64,000 bases of DNA from Methanoregula sp. SKADARSKE-2 (GCA_030919125.1 CP121470.1:992001-1056000); one strand, 5' to 3'; numbered from the stretch's first letter, positions 18,445 through 28,192 are shown. Numbers and translations: made by a program. The notes: generated by a model from the sequence alone, not told the origin.

Positions 18445-20025
18445 TTATTTTGTCCGCTTGTTCATCCTGCATGCCTCGACAAAGCCGAGGTAAGGCGGTG
18501 ACGGGTTGGTCGGTCTCGACTTGAACTCCGGGTGGAACTGGGTGGCAAAGAAGAACGGGTGGCCGGGCAGCTCCAGGCACTCCATCCGGTTCTTGTTGGT
18601 CGCAGAGAAGACGAGCCCCGCAGACTCGAGATCGGGGATGTACTTCGGGTTGACTTCGAACCGGTGCCGGTGGCGCTCGACTATGCTCTCCTTCCCGTAG
18701 AGGTTCCGGGCGGAGGTACCGTCACGGATGTCGGCAACGTAATCGCCAAGCCGCATCGTCCCGCCGAGATGGGTGAGGCCTTCCTGTTCGGGGAGGATGG
18801 CGATGACATGCGTCCCCTCCCCGAACTCCTCGCTGGTAGCATCGGCGATACCCGCTTTGTTCCGGGCGTACTCGATCGTCGCCAGCTGGAAACCGAGGCA
18901 GAGTCCAAGGAAGGGGATCTTCTTCTCCCGGGCGAGCTTAATCGCCTCGATCTTCCCCTCGATACCCCGCTTGCCGAAGCCCCCGGGGATGAGGATCCCG
19001 TCATAATCCGCGAGCTGGCTCCGCTCGTACCGCTCCGCATCGAGCCAGGCGATCTTGACCTCGGTCGAGAGAGCACGCCCGGCATGCTTGAGCGCTTCCT
19101 TGATGCTGATGTACACATCCTCGATCCCGTACTTGGTGACGATGGCAACAGTGATCCGGTTTGTGTACTCCTTGGTCACGACCCGGTACCATGCGGTATC
19201 GATCTCCTTCTTCCCGAGGCCAAGGTGGGCAGTGAGGACATCCGCAAGCCCCTCCTTCTCCATCTCCATCGGGACCTCGTAGATGTCGGGAACGGTTGCC
19301 GCGGAGATGACTGCGTTCTGGGGGAGATCGCAGAATGCCGAGATCTTCCTCTTGGTGTTGGCGCTGATCGGATGCTCACTCCGACCCACGATGATGTCAG
19401 CATGCAGCCCGAGCTCCCGGAGGGCCTTGACCGAGTGCTGGGTCGGTTTGGTCTTGAGATCGCCCATCGTGTCCTCGGGGATGAGGGTGACGTGGATCAG
19501 GACATAGTCGTGCGGAGGGAGTTCGCCCCGCATCTGCCGGATGGCTTCGAGGAACGGCATGCTCTCGATATCGCCGACTGTCCCTCCGACCTCGACAAGG
19601 CAGACATCCGCTGTTGTCCCGTTGGGGAAGGGCTCTTCGGCTGCGTTCTTTATGCACCACTTGATCCGGTCAGTGATGTGGGGGATGATCTGGACCGTCT
19701 CCCCAAGGAAATCACCGCGGCGTTCCTTCTCGATGACCGAACGGTAGACCTTGCCGGTGGTGATGTTATGGGGGGAAGTGAGTTCGATGTCGAGGAAGCG
19801 CTCGTAGTTGCCAAGGTCAAGATCCACTTCCCCGCCGTCCTTTAAGACGAAGACTTCACCGTGCTGGGCCGGGTTCATGGTCCCTGCATCGATGTTCAGG
19901 TAAGGGTCGATCTTGACCGCGGTCACCCAGTATCCCCGGTTCTTCAGGATGCGGCCGACCGACGCCGCTGTGATCCCTTTGCCGAGCCCGCTCATCACTC
20001 CGCCGGTAATAATGATGTACTTCAA
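18445..20025 (-). CDS. pyrG: CTP synthase, TTG start
   Basis: A 526-residue protein: the N-terminal amidoligase domain ([36 protein letters not shown]) and the C-terminal class I glutamine amidotransferase domain with nucleophile Cys in [11 protein letters not shown] and the His/Glu end FHPEFKSRP. It makes CTP from UTP, ATP and glutamine. The conserved N-terminus KYIIITGGV is reached only from a TTG at 20025, an unusual start codon here; no ATG fits. An AT-rich TATA-like stretch lies at 20042-20052, so the leader would be very short. Confidence 0.95.
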   Translation of the reverse strand: MKYIIITGGVMSGLGKGITAASVGRILKNRGYWVTAVKIDPYLNIDAGTMNPAQHGEVFVLKDGGEVDLDLGNYERFLDIELTSPHNITTGKVYRSVIEKERRGDFLGETVQIIPHITDRIKWCIKNAAEEPFPNGTTADVCLVEVGGTVGDIESMPFLEAIRQMRGELPPHDYVLIHVTLIPEDTMGDLKTKPTQHSVKALRELGLHADIIVGRSEHPISANTKRKISAFCDLPQNAVISAATVPDIYEVPMEMEKEGLADVLTAHLGLGKKEIDTAWYRVVTKEYTNRITVAIVTKYGIEDVYISIKEALKHAGRALSTEVKIAWLDAERYERSQLADYDGILIPGGFGKRGIEGKIEAIKLAREKKIPFLGLCLGFQLATIEYARNKAGIADATSEEFGEGTHVIAILPEQEGLTHLGGTMRLGDYVADIRDGTSARNLYGKESIVERHRHRFEVNPKYIPDLESAGLVFSATNKNRMECLELPGHPFFFATQFHPEFKSRPTNPSPPYLGFVEACRMNKRTK

Positions 20026-20205
20026 GAAGATCCCCCGAATGTTTTATATTTTGCTCATAATCCCTATTAGTGTTATCTGCACTGACGGAGAAGCAAAGAA
20101 GGGAAGGGTTTATCGGCCTCGGTTTTTTGGATGTATTGTTGATGGGTTCGAATAATGTTGCAGTCAAAGGAATCTTCATGTGCCCGGAGACTAACATTTC
20201 TTAAT

Positions 20206-20916
20206 ATGAAATTCCGGAACATTCTTGGGTTACTCGCGATATTTGTCGTTCTCTTCTGTGCGGTCCAGCCGGTCCTCGCAGACGATAATACGACAACGGA
20301 TGTCGCAACATCATTTTTTGACCATGGAGTACAGGCACTTGTCTCCAAAGATTATACCGGTGCAATTGCCCTCTTCGATCGGGCACTTGCATCGAACACC
20401 ACGATGATCAGGATGTCGGATGCTGCCCTGTACCTGTACCAGAACAAAGCATACGCCCTGATCCAGCTCGAAAGGTATCCGGATGCGCTCGCAACGACCA
20501 ATGAAGGTCTGGCGGCGTACGGAGAAGATCCGATACTCTGGAACAACAAAGGGTATGTCCTTTACAACACGGGTCAGTACCAGCAGGCTCTCGATGCCTA
20601 CAACACCGCACTCCGGTTCAAGCAGAACTACACCATGGCCCTGATCAACAAGGGTGATACCCTCCAGAAGCTCGGCCGGTTCCCTGATGCGATCGATGCA
20701 TATAATGCGGCGCTTGCAGAGGCACCCGGGAGTCCAGCGGCAACAGCCGGTATTGAAAGAGCTCAAAACGTTGCCGCATCCACGGTCTCGCCGGAGCTCA
20801 TTGTTGCGATCCTCGCGGTTGTCGTATTCATTGGAGGGGGAGTCTACTTCCTGAAGTTCAGAAAACCGGCTGCTCCGAAGAGCGCGGCAAAAAAAGCGAA
20901 GGGAAAAAATAAGTAA
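20206..20916 (+). CDS. exported, membrane-anchored TPR protein
   Basis: About 236 residues from ATG 20206 (MKFRNILGLL). A signal peptide (ILGLLAIFVVLFCAVQPVLA) is followed by at least three tetratricopeptide repeats (GVQALVSKDYTGAIALFDRAL; LWNNKGYVLYNTGQYQQALDAY; ALINKGDTLQKLGRFPDAIDAY). A single C-terminal membrane helix (LIVAILAVVVFIGGGVYFL) and a Lys/Ala-rich cytoplasmic tail end the protein. It probably scaffolds proteins on the outer face of the membrane; no specific partner can be named. The frame is open upstream to 20155, but the signal peptide fits the later start. Confidence 0.85.
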   Translation: MKFRNILGLLAIFVVLFCAVQPVLADDNTTTDVATSFFDHGVQALVSKDYTGAIALFDRALASNTTMIRMSDAALYLYQNKAYALIQLERYPDALATTNEGLAAYGEDPILWNNKGYVLYNTGQYQQALDAYNTALRFKQNYTMALINKGDTLQKLGRFPDAIDAYNAALAEAPGSPAATAGIERAQNVAASTVSPELIVAILAVVVFIGGGVYFLKFRKPAAPKSAAKKAKGKNK

Positions 20917-20937
20917 TTTTTTTTATTTTATTTCATA
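20917..20937 (+). terminator. T-rich termination region between convergent genes
   Basis: Directly after the TPR gene stop lies AATTTTTTTTATTTTATTTC, a T-run typical of archaeal intrinsic termination. The thioesterase gene converges from the other side and ends at 20928, within this stretch. Confidence 0.55.
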
Positions 20938-21344
20938 GCCGTCACCGCAAATGCGGCTGAAGTCCTTGATAGGATTATCCGCTCGTCACTCCCGGTGAAA
21001 ACTTCCGCCTCTTCAAACGCGACACGCCGGCCTTTTTTGAGAAGCCTTCCTTCCGCAGAGATCACTCCTTCGCGAGCACCCCTGATGAAACTGGTCGATT
21101 CGGAAATGGTTGCGCTCCCCTCAGTCTCATCAAGCCCGGGATAAGTGGCAAGAGCTACTGCCTCATCAGCGAGCGCGACGAGCATTCCTCCCTGGAGCCA
21201 GCCGGCACCGTTGAGCATGGCGGGACGGACCTGCATCTTCAGGATCGCTTTGCCCGGTTCAAGGCTCACGACTTCGATACCCATCAGGGAGAAGAAGGGA
21301 TTTGCAGAGGGATCTTTTGCGGTTATTTTGTCGAGATAGGACAT
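20928..21344 (-). CDS. PaaI-type hotdog-fold thioesterase
   Basis: A 138-residue hotdog thioesterase with the PaaI/YbgC-like signature GAGWLQGGMLVALADEAVALA and the following strands (SATISESTSFIRGAREG, EGRLLKKGRRVAFEEAEVF). It would hydrolyse acyl-CoA or a related thioester in the cytoplasm; the substrate is unknown. ATG 21344 (MSYLDKITAKDP) is the natural start; the frame stays open upstream but as a proline-rich, unlikely extension. It stands alone, convergent with the TPR gene. Confidence 0.85.
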   Translation of the reverse strand: MSYLDKITAKDPSANPFFSLMGIEVVSLEPGKAILKMQVRPAMLNGAGWLQGGMLVALADEAVALATYPGLDETEGSATISESTSFIRGAREGVISAEGRLLKKGRRVAFEEAEVFTGSDERIILSRTSAAFAVTAMK

Positions 21345-21472
21345 GGTTGTCTGCTTGAGTGGTTGGAGGGGAGGGGGATTAACGTTTGGGGGGGTAGTTT
21401 CGCACCGCACTCATGATCGATAGGGTAAACAATTTGCTGTAAGATCAAAAAGGCCCTCATCTTTAATTATGC

Positions 21473-21753
21473 GAGGATAACGAATAACCCATTTATTTTA
21501 CGATCGTACCGGAAAGGGGTGCTTCCCGAGCGTTCGGCTTACCCCAATTTTACAAAATAGCACCAATGTGAGTGGGTCTATGTATCCGGTTCTTGCATTT
21601 TCAGGCCACATTTCAGTTTTTTGTCGAGAGCATCCACTCAAGAACCCCTTGTTTTTTGAGGGTTGCGAGTTGAAACCGGTTAAAGCAGAAGGCCGAGAAC
21701 AGCATTTTGGTATGCACCCTGAGAACGGTTGTGACCCTGGTATGAGCAGAATG
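21473..21753 (-). mobile_element. IS5-type element remnant (left end and 3' end of transposase)
   Basis: From GAGGATAACG at 21473 to 21753 the sequence is almost identical to 34524-34804, the left end of the full IS5-type element, including the C-terminal part of the transposase on the minus strand. Similarity stops abruptly after GAGCAGAATG, where the truncated MscS gene begins. The rest of the element is missing, so a deletion followed insertion. Confidence 0.88.
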
Positions 21754-22197
21754 ACAACCACGCTCTTCGAGACCGGGGGGTGGGTGGGAGGGGATCAGCC
21801 TTCCGGAAGGGTGACACTTATCCCGAACGGGAAAGTCATCACGCAGCAGGTCCACAATTACACAAAGGATCACAGTTTCATCTGGGACGAGCTGACCATT
21901 CCGATCTCGTACGACAGTGACTGGAAGCAGGCACGTGAAATTATCCTTGAGATTATCCGCAGGGAAGCGGCTGAGAATACAAAACAGGCCGAGACTGAGA
22001 TCGACCGTCTTGGAGAGAAATACTATTTTCCCGGGAAAAACCTGGAGCCCTCGGTTTATATCACGCCCACGGATAACGGGATTACATTTTCGATCCGTTA
22101 TGTCACGCCGGTGATGGACCGGCGGATCAATCGGAACCGGATGTACTCGCTCATCCTTGCATGGTTCCAGGAGATCTCCGGGATCACGATCTCATAG
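21751..22197 (+). pseudogene. MscS-family mechanosensitive channel, N-terminus lost
   Basis: The frame reads LFETGGWVGGDQPSGRV, then TLIPNGKVITQQVHNYTKD and IWDELTIPISYDSDW. These are the beta-domain and the start of the C-terminal domain of MscS channels, which open under membrane tension. All membrane helices, including the pore helix TM3, are absent because the IS5 remnant adjoins directly. An ATG at 21751 comes from the IS edge, so a soluble about 148-residue fragment could still be made, but it cannot be a channel. Confidence 0.8.
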
Positions 22198-22808
22198 AGA
22201 CAGCAACGGCCACGGTCATCCACCCGCCCCCCCTCCGAAAATACCTTTCGAAAGCGCGGATATGCGTGGCAAAACCGAGGAGAGCGGCCATGACGCCATA
22301 GGCGGGGTTGGGATCAAGCCTTGGAGAGGTCTCCGGCGTGCTGGTCAGGGCCGTTATGAACGAGAGAAGGGAGATGATAATGAGATCCTCGCAGAAGATC
22401 GCCTCGGTCGGGGGTGAGATCGTTGGGATCCGGTCTGCGCCGGATTGGCACCGGCCATGAAAGGTCCCGGGCTCCGGGAGATACGAGGCCGGGGGGCCTG
22501 GACATCACCCTGGGCGGGATGTGCGGACGATCCGGAAGCCGTGGCCCGGCCTGCGCTCCAGAACCTCGGGGCAGCGGAGATCGCGTACGGTGCGGCGGTC
22601 TCGCCGGGCGCAAACGTCCCTTGTTGCATGGCTCGACCGGCCCGGCCTGCGCTCGGGCACTGCGGGGGATACCGGTACCCGCTCCCTCCGTTCGGGATAT
22701 GGGGGTCCCTTCCATTCAGAGCCGGAAGATGGATTGCAGGAGAAGAACATTCCCCGGTCCCTCTTTTTTCCTTCCCCCTCCTTTATCTCCCCCCGCCAAT
22801 CACTCACC
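22198..22808. other. 610-base stretch with no supported gene
   Basis: Very GC-rich. On the minus strand, 22186-22440 reads without stops as EAIFCEDLIIISLLSF, then NPAYGVMAALLGFATHIRAF, which looks like two membrane segments of a lost protein but has no start and no family I recognise. The part 22440-22740 has several open frames, none convincing. T-rich sequence at 22755-22790 precedes the next small gene. Confidence 0.4.
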
Positions 22809-23039
22809 ATGGACGACCCTGAAACCAAGGAGATGCTCAAAGACCTCATCTGGCTCAATGCCGTCATCGCAACCGAACTCATCCAGGTCACCGAAAATAC
22901 ATCGGCGATCGTGCGGAAATCCCCGCCTCCAGCGAGCTGTCTCACCAAACATAACGAACTCCGGAGAATCGCCCTCGCAATCGCTGAGAGATACCGGGAA
23001 GGCACGATGCTCAGCCAGAACCTCCTCAAACACCAGTAA
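22809..23039 (+). CDS. small hypothetical protein
   Basis: A 76-residue protein starting at ATG 22809 (MDDPETKEMLKDLIW). It is predicted to be helical and moderately amphipathic (LNAVIATELIQVTEN, LRRIALAIAERYREG); no motif, signal peptide or cysteine pair is seen. Codon use matches the surrounding genes better than the upstream region does. The role is unknown. The following 23040-23317 contains no gene I can support. Confidence 0.5.
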   Translation: MDDPETKEMLKDLIWLNAVIATELIQVTENTSAIVRKSPPPASCLTKHNELRRIALAIAERYREGTMLSQNLLKHQ

Positions 23040-23317
23040 CGTTATTTTAGCAACCCGGCTCAACAATTAGGTGAGAGTGTAAATTCAGGGCTGAATCGTG
23101 GGGGTAATTTTCAACCGATCTTCGCCTGACTATCCGGCAACACGAGGGGGTCCGACCAAATCTCACATCGCCGTCGCAAAAAGAGCCGGAAGCTCCCGCT
23201 CAAAATCCCTCATGATGGGGGCATCTCAGGCATTGCCGGATTAACGAGATGCAACCCCAAAATCCGAACCCATAATTGTTTGGTAAACCAGAAAAATAAG
23301 CCGGAAAATCCCGCATT

Positions 23318-24022
23318 ATGAAGACGACCCCCGAACCGCACTACAGCCTCGTGATACCAGCCTACAACGAAGAGAACCGGATAATTCCGCTCTTCGATGC
23401 CATCACTTCATTCGATGGCGAGCTGATCGTGGTCTGCGACGGGAACGACCGGACCGCCGAAGTGGTCGAAGCAATCGCATCCCGGAGGAGAGAACTCCTG
23501 ATACGCTCTCTCCGGTTCGAACGCCGGCTCGGGAAAGGGGGAGGGGTTTTTGCCGGTCTTACTGCAGCCCGTGCACCGTTTGTCGGGTATTTTGATGCCG
23601 ACGGTTCGACGAGTATCGGCGAGATGGTCCGGCTTTTCACAGAACTTGCCCGGCATGACAGCGCCATAGGTTCGCGGTGGGTCCCGGGCTCGAAACTCCG
23701 TATGAAGCAGGGGTTCATGCGGAGACTGGAGAGCCGGGGCTTCAACCTCCTGATCAGGATCCTCTTCGGTCTGCAGTTCAACGACACCCAGTGCGGGGCA
23801 AAAGTCTTCCGGAAGTCCGCTATCGATGCAGTTCTCCCTCATATGCAGTCACGGGGGTTCGAGTTCGATGTCGAACTCCTCTGGAGAATGAGAGAGAAGG
23901 GGTTCGATATCGTCGAGGTCCCGATCGAGTGGCAGAACAAGGGCGACTCCCGGGTCGAGCGGCGGGACATGATCCGGATGCTCGCCGGGCTCGTCTCCGT
24001 GAGGTTTCAACGACCCTTATGA
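23318..24022 (+). CDS. family 2 glycosyltransferase (dolichyl-phosphate mannosyltransferase-like)
   Basis: A 234-residue GT-A fold enzyme: SLVIPAYNEENRI at the start, a DGND nucleotide-sugar contact, GKGGGVFAGLTAA, the metal-binding VGYFDADGSTS, and a C-terminal GAKVFRKSAID ... FEFDVELLWRM, as in DPM1-type enzymes. No membrane span is present, so it would act at the cytoplasmic face, transferring a sugar to a lipid phosphate. It ends in ATGA, overlapping the start of the next gene by four bases, so it is translated together with the TPR protein. Confidence 0.88.
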   Translation: MKTTPEPHYSLVIPAYNEENRIIPLFDAITSFDGELIVVCDGNDRTAEVVEAIASRRRELLIRSLRFERRLGKGGGVFAGLTAARAPFVGYFDADGSTSIGEMVRLFTELARHDSAIGSRWVPGSKLRMKQGFMRRLESRGFNLLIRILFGLQFNDTQCGAKVFRKSAIDAVLPHMQSRGFEFDVELLWRMREKGFDIVEVPIEWQNKGDSRVERRDMIRMLAGLVSVRFQRPL

Positions 24023-25845
24023 CCACGGCGCCCGGTAACGACAAGAAGGAGGCGTTCCGGCTCTTTGAAGAAGGGAGATACCCGGAATCCCTCCTGCTCT
24101 GTAATGCCATCCTTGAAGCAGAGAAAGATCCCTCCATCGAAGTCCTCGCAGCCACCAATCTTTTTTCCCTGGGGAGGCTCGAAGATGCAGAAGTCTTCTT
24201 CCGGGACCTTGGATGGAAGATGCCGGACTCTTCCTATGTCCACAGTTATCTCGGGAAAGTCCTCGAAGCCCGGGGAGACGAGGGGGCCATCGCCGAGTAC
24301 GCGACCGCGGTCCACCTCGACCCTGAGAACCAGGACGCCCTCCGGTCCTATGCCGACTTTCTCCTCTCCGGCAGAGACTACCGGGGTGCACTCCCGGTTC
24401 TCCGGAAACTTGTGCAAATCGCACGGCGCCCCGGGGACGTGAAGAAATTAATGCGGGCACAGGTCGAGCTCGGTGAGGCGGGCGAGGCGCTTGCAAGCTA
24501 CGCAGACTTCGGGGGTGACGAGAGCCGGGGGCACGAGTATATCGATGCTCTCACATGGGCAGGGAAATTCAGCGAGGCCGCCGGGACCGCAGAGGAGATC
24601 TGGCGCGAGACAGAGGATCCCCGGGTATTAAGAAAGTACCTTACCGCTCTTGCCCAATATGACATGCCGGCCTCTCTCAAGGCGTACGAGTCCCACCTGC
24701 AGGGAGAGGCCGATGAGGAAGTCCTCTTCGATTACATCCTCCTCAAAAAAGCGAGCGGGAAGATCGAGGAGGCACTCCCGCTGATCCGGAAACTCATCCT
24801 GCGTTCGCGGACCCGGGATCCCCGGTTCCGGCTGATGGAATGCGACCTCCTTTCCCTCAGGAACGAGCCGGGGGATGGTGAGAAAGCCCTCGCGGCGTAC
24901 GAGAGCCTGATCCGGGACGAACTTGTTACCAAGAACGATCTCCCGACGCTGCGGCAGATCCTCTCCTGGTACCGGCAGTGCCTCTTCGCAAACGTGCCTC
25001 CCGATGAAGCGACCCGGCGGTTTCTCCGGAACGTCTCCGAAGACCCCAACGTTGCAAGCCTGATTGAGACCGGAAGGCTCTACGATCAGGCCGGAAACGA
25101 GGCAGAGGCACGGGGATGGTACTACCGGGCCTACCGGGCCGACTTCCTTACCGGCGGGATCGAGTATGCCGGATTCCTCTATAACCACGGAGAAGAGCGT
25201 GAATCCGAGAAGGTGATGCTCTACCTCCTCGCAAACGCACGGAAAGTCTCCGATCTGACAAGCGTGGCGGCAGAGATCGTAACCGGGAAGAGAAAGATGT
25301 ACAGGATGAAGCGGCTGATGGAAGCCCTGCTCGAAAGACTCGAAGAGCGGCGATCGATGCTCGGGTCAGAAGGGCTCGAGCTGGTAACCATCTCCTGCTT
25401 TATCGCCGCGACGAACGCACTTGAAGAAGCGGACTTCAGGGCCTGCAAGTATTACTGCCTCGCAGGATTGGATGTTATGCCCGCTCAGACCCGGATGATT
25501 AAGCCTGAGGATTATCTTGCGCTGATCCAGCGCTGCAAGGAGAGGACGATCGCTGACCGGCCGATCATGAAGAGAGACGATCCGAAAAGACACGCAACTG
25601 CCGGACCACCGCAGAAGGAGATTCACGACCGGCTCGGCCTTTCCGAACAGGAAGAGAAGATCGTTGCCTTCCTCCGCTCGCACCGGAAGGCAACTGAGAT
25701 GGACCTGCGCAAGCTTCTCGGGACCCGGAGGGTTGTCGGGATCGTGAACCGGATCCGGCAGAAAGCCGCAGGACAAGGAGTGAGACTGTTTGAAAAGAGG
25801 GGAGTTGGGGGGGAGGGAGAGGTCTATGAGTATACCGGAACCTGA
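24019..25845 (+). CDS. TPR-repeat protein with C-terminal winged-helix domain
   Basis: A 608-residue soluble protein. Residues about 1-480 are tandem TPR-like helical hairpins (RLFEEGRYPESLLLCNAIL; NLFSLGRLEDAEVFFRDLG; GRLYDQAGNEAEARGWYYRAY). The last about 70 residues (LSEQEEKIVAFLRSHRKATE, then LRKLLGTRRVVGIVNRI) have the pattern of a winged-helix DNA-binding domain. ATG 24019 overlaps the glycosyltransferase stop (ATGA), and the 3' end overlaps the start of the ATPase gene by 20 bases. The arrangement suggests it is the adaptor or DNA-binding partner of that ATPase (inference). No described family could be named. Confidence 0.75.
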   Translation: MTTAPGNDKKEAFRLFEEGRYPESLLLCNAILEAEKDPSIEVLAATNLFSLGRLEDAEVFFRDLGWKMPDSSYVHSYLGKVLEARGDEGAIAEYATAVHLDPENQDALRSYADFLLSGRDYRGALPVLRKLVQIARRPGDVKKLMRAQVELGEAGEALASYADFGGDESRGHEYIDALTWAGKFSEAAGTAEEIWRETEDPRVLRKYLTALAQYDMPASLKAYESHLQGEADEEVLFDYILLKKASGKIEEALPLIRKLILRSRTRDPRFRLMECDLLSLRNEPGDGEKALAAYESLIRDELVTKNDLPTLRQILSWYRQCLFANVPPDEATRRFLRNVSEDPNVASLIETGRLYDQAGNEAEARGWYYRAYRADFLTGGIEYAGFLYNHGEERESEKVMLYLLANARKVSDLTSVAAEIVTGKRKMYRMKRLMEALLERLEERRSMLGSEGLELVTISCFIAATNALEEADFRACKYYCLAGLDVMPAQTRMIKPEDYLALIQRCKERTIADRPIMKRDDPKRHATAGPPQKEIHDRLGLSEQEEKIVAFLRSHRKATEMDLRKLLGTRRVVGIVNRIRQKAAGQGVRLFEKRGVGGEGEVYEYTGT

Positions 25846-27127
25846 ACTGATGGACCGGGGCCGGCTCGAGAGCATCAACATCATCAACGCCCTGAGGCGC
25901 GGGACCGTCCCTGCGGGCGGGCTTGAGCGGATCGCAGTCGGGCTCGATCTTGAAGAGGGGGTGATAGCAAAGCAGCTCGATTACGTGGCGCAGGGAGGGG
26001 GGGACCTGAAATTCATCCGGGGGGAGTACGGGAGCGGAAAGACGTTCCTCGTCGCCCGGGCGCTGGAGATCGCCCGATCGAAAGGATTTGTCACGTCGCA
26101 TATCGTTATCTCCTCCTCAACACCGCTCCACAAGCTCAAAAATATCTACCAGCAGATCTGCACAAACCTCAGGACCGCCGAGGAGGAGCACGCGATCAAG
26201 GCCATCATCGACAACTGGCTCTTTGCAATCGAGGAGCGGCTGATCTCGGTGAGCCCGGAGGGGACAGAGGAGGTGGTGCTCGAAGATGCGACCGAACGGG
26301 AGATCGAGACAGCCCTCTCCGGCATCAGCGAGCTGAACACCGCGCTTGCCGCTGCCCTGCGGACCTATTACAAGGCAAACAATGCAGGCGAGTTCCCGAT
26401 CGCCCAGGCGGCGCTCGGCTGGGTTGCTGCCGAACCGAACATAGGCCGCAACTTCAAGCAGCGGGCCGGCCTCCGCGGCGATATCGACGATACGATCGCG
26501 TACTCCTTCCTCCGGGGGCTCGTCTTGATCGTTCACGGCGCCGGATACCGGGGGCTTGCGATCGCTGTCGACGAAATGGAGACCGCCCAGGGGTTGCAGC
26601 GGGCCCAGCGGGAGAAGGGGTACCATACGCTCGTCCAGATCATCGATGCCATCGACCGGGGCGCGATGCCGGGATGCTATTTCCTGTTTACCGGGACACC
26701 TGCCCTCTTCGACAGCTCCCGGGGCATCAGGTCGGTGCCGCCGCTTTACGACCGGATCAGTATCGTGGAGGCGGGTGCCTACCGGAACCCCCGCCAGCCG
26801 CAGATTATACTCTCGAAATTCGAGACCGGGAAACTCGAGCTTGTGGCTCTCAAGCTCATCGATGTGTACGCGCAGGCATACAGCGAACCCGACCGGGAGA
26901 GGATCTCCCACCGGTTTATCCGGGCGATGATCCGGAAGATCACCACCCGGTTTGGGGGCAGAATCGACATAATCCCGCGAATCTTCTTGAAAGAATTTGT
27001 CGATGTCCTCGACAAGTGCGAGCTGTACGAGCAGTACAATCCCGCCGAAGGATATGATTTCGATGCGGATCATCTCAGGGGAGAGCTGAAAAAAGAGGAG
27101 GAGGCGGTGATGGTCGTAACGTTCTGA
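25826..27127 (+). CDS. BrxD-like P-loop ATPase (DUF2791 family)
   Basis: A 433-residue AAA-type ATPase. INALRRGTVPAGGLERIAVG at residues 19-38 is the hallmark N-terminus of the DUF2791/BrxD family; Walker A is RGEYGSGKTF (65-74), Walker B is LAIAVDEME (244-252), and YFLFTGTPALFD follows. BrxD proteins belong to BREX-type and other anti-phage systems, where they pair with helicases. ATG 25826 is chosen for the GGGAGGGAGAGGT ribosome site just upstream. It is the last gene of the GT2-TPR/wHTH-ATPase operon; no helicase, methylase or PglZ gene follows in this window. Confidence 0.82.
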   Translation: MSIPEPELMDRGRLESINIINALRRGTVPAGGLERIAVGLDLEEGVIAKQLDYVAQGGGDLKFIRGEYGSGKTFLVARALEIARSKGFVTSHIVISSSTPLHKLKNIYQQICTNLRTAEEEHAIKAIIDNWLFAIEERLISVSPEGTEEVVLEDATEREIETALSGISELNTALAAALRTYYKANNAGEFPIAQAALGWVAAEPNIGRNFKQRAGLRGDIDDTIAYSFLRGLVLIVHGAGYRGLAIAVDEMETAQGLQRAQREKGYHTLVQIIDAIDRGAMPGCYFLFTGTPALFDSSRGIRSVPPLYDRISIVEAGAYRNPRQPQIILSKFETGKLELVALKLIDVYAQAYSEPDRERISHRFIRAMIRKITTRFGGRIDIIPRIFLKEFVDVLDKCELYEQYNPAEGYDFDADHLRGELKKEEEAVMVVTF

Positions 27128-27143
27128 CCGTCCCGGAGAAAAA

Positions 27144-27707
27144 ATGTTTAACGGTTTTGAGCGTACATCCTCCGGTATGCGCCGGGTCTGCTCTCTCCTG
27201 ATCGCTTTGGCACTGGTCCTTCTCATCCTCCCTCCTGCCGGAGCGGCCGTGATGACGATCAGCGCGGCGCCGGATCAGGCACATCTCGGCGACGTCATCA
27301 CGCTTCACGGCAGGGTGACAGGTGTTAATACCATAGCCGTGTACCTCTTTCTCACCGGACCTGGCCTCGATCCCCGGGGCGTTACGCTTGAGAACCTCAA
27401 TGTTCCCGCGGGACGCGGCCTCTTCACAACCGCCCCGGTAAACCTGAGCGACGGGAGGTGGTCCTATAGCTGGGACACAGCTATCATCCTTGGGAATCTC
27501 GAACTCGGGACATATACCGTCTATGAGGTGCGTTCCCCGCTCGACCGGCTCCGGTCTTCCCAGGAGGACTTTGCAAAGACGGATATCTCATTTCTCCCGG
27601 CAGGATCTCCGGTTACCGAATCTCCTTCTGACCCGGTGCTCCCGGTATTGGCGATCGCACTTCTCGGGATGGGTCGAGCATCCCTCAAAATGAGAAGCAG
27701 GGATTAG
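27144..27707 (+). CDS. secreted DUF3821-like protein
   Basis: A 187-residue exported protein with a signal peptide (LLIALALVLLILPPAGAAV), then a beta-sandwich-like domain (HLGDVITLHGRVTGVNTIAVYLFLTGPGL ... WSYSWDTA ... GTYTVYEVRSP when read in pieces) typical of the methanogen DUF3821 group, and a C-terminal hydrophobic segment (PVLAIALLGMG). CCGGAG lies 5-10 bases before ATG 27144; ATG 27177 is an alternative start. It is likely on the cell surface. It resembles the protein at 30082-31074, which also has PEGA domains. Confidence 0.72.
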   Translation: MFNGFERTSSGMRRVCSLLIALALVLLILPPAGAAVMTISAAPDQAHLGDVITLHGRVTGVNTIAVYLFLTGPGLDPRGVTLENLNVPAGRGLFTTAPVNLSDGRWSYSWDTAIILGNLELGTYTVYEVRSPLDRLRSSQEDFAKTDISFLPAGSPVTESPSDPVLPVLAIALLGMGRASLKMRSRD

Positions 27708-27841
27708 GATCCCCGGAGAGGCCGAGATACTGGGTCTTTTCGGGAGAACGGTTTTTTCTCTTGGGGGAGTTTTTCTCTTTTTGCCTGCAGAAGAGCGGAT
27801 CTTCCCGGGAGAACTCCGGGTGAAATAGGAAATATCCCCAT

Positions 27842-28192
27842 TTGCAAAAAATATACTTAGCCTTACATATTAATACCTATGGCACTGACCAACAGAAGTT
27901 TGTCATCGGGAGAATTCTTGCCGAATCTCTGGACAGGAAGGAGATGGTGGAGGAATACAACGTCGCTTTTGCAAGCACCGGGGATGCAGCAGGAGGTGCC
28001 GGCTGGAAGATCCTGAAGAAATATATCGAGGGAAAGGAGAAGTACCAGGATTTTATCCACCGCTTTCCCGATACCCCCAAGACTCAGGACGAAGTCGGGG
28101 AGTTCGTCCGGGAAGAGATGAGACTACGGATGGAAAACCGAACCTGGAAAGACGTCCCGGAACCGATCCGCTTTTTTTTTAAAGAGTTTTAA
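27842..28192 (+). CDS. small hypothetical protein, start uncertain
   Basis: The convincing protein part is KFVIGRILAESLDRKEMVEEY, then GWKILKKYIEGKEKYQDFIH and WKDVPEPIRFFFKEF, about 100 residues, helical and highly charged. In this frame the only early start is a TTG at 27842; an ATG at 27880 is in a different frame. AAAAAATATAC at 27846-27856 looks like a TATA box, which would place transcription start near 27880 and make the TTG start unlikely, so a frameshift near the 5' end is possible. No family is recognised. A T-run ends the gene. Confidence 0.55.
   Translation: MQKIYLALHINTYGTDQQKFVIGRILAESLDRKEMVEEYNVAFASTGDAAGGAGWKILKKYIEGKEKYQDFIHRFPDTPKTQDEVGEFVREEMRLRMENRTWKDVPEPIRFFFKEF

Noticed and set aside
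22186..22440. Minus-strand membrane protein gene
   Set aside because: Protein-like but without a start, a family match or a defined 5' end; noted only as a possible relic.
23318..27127. A full BREX system
   Set aside because: Only a BrxD-like ATPase is present; no PglZ, BrxC, methylase, Lon-like protease or helicase gene is in the window.
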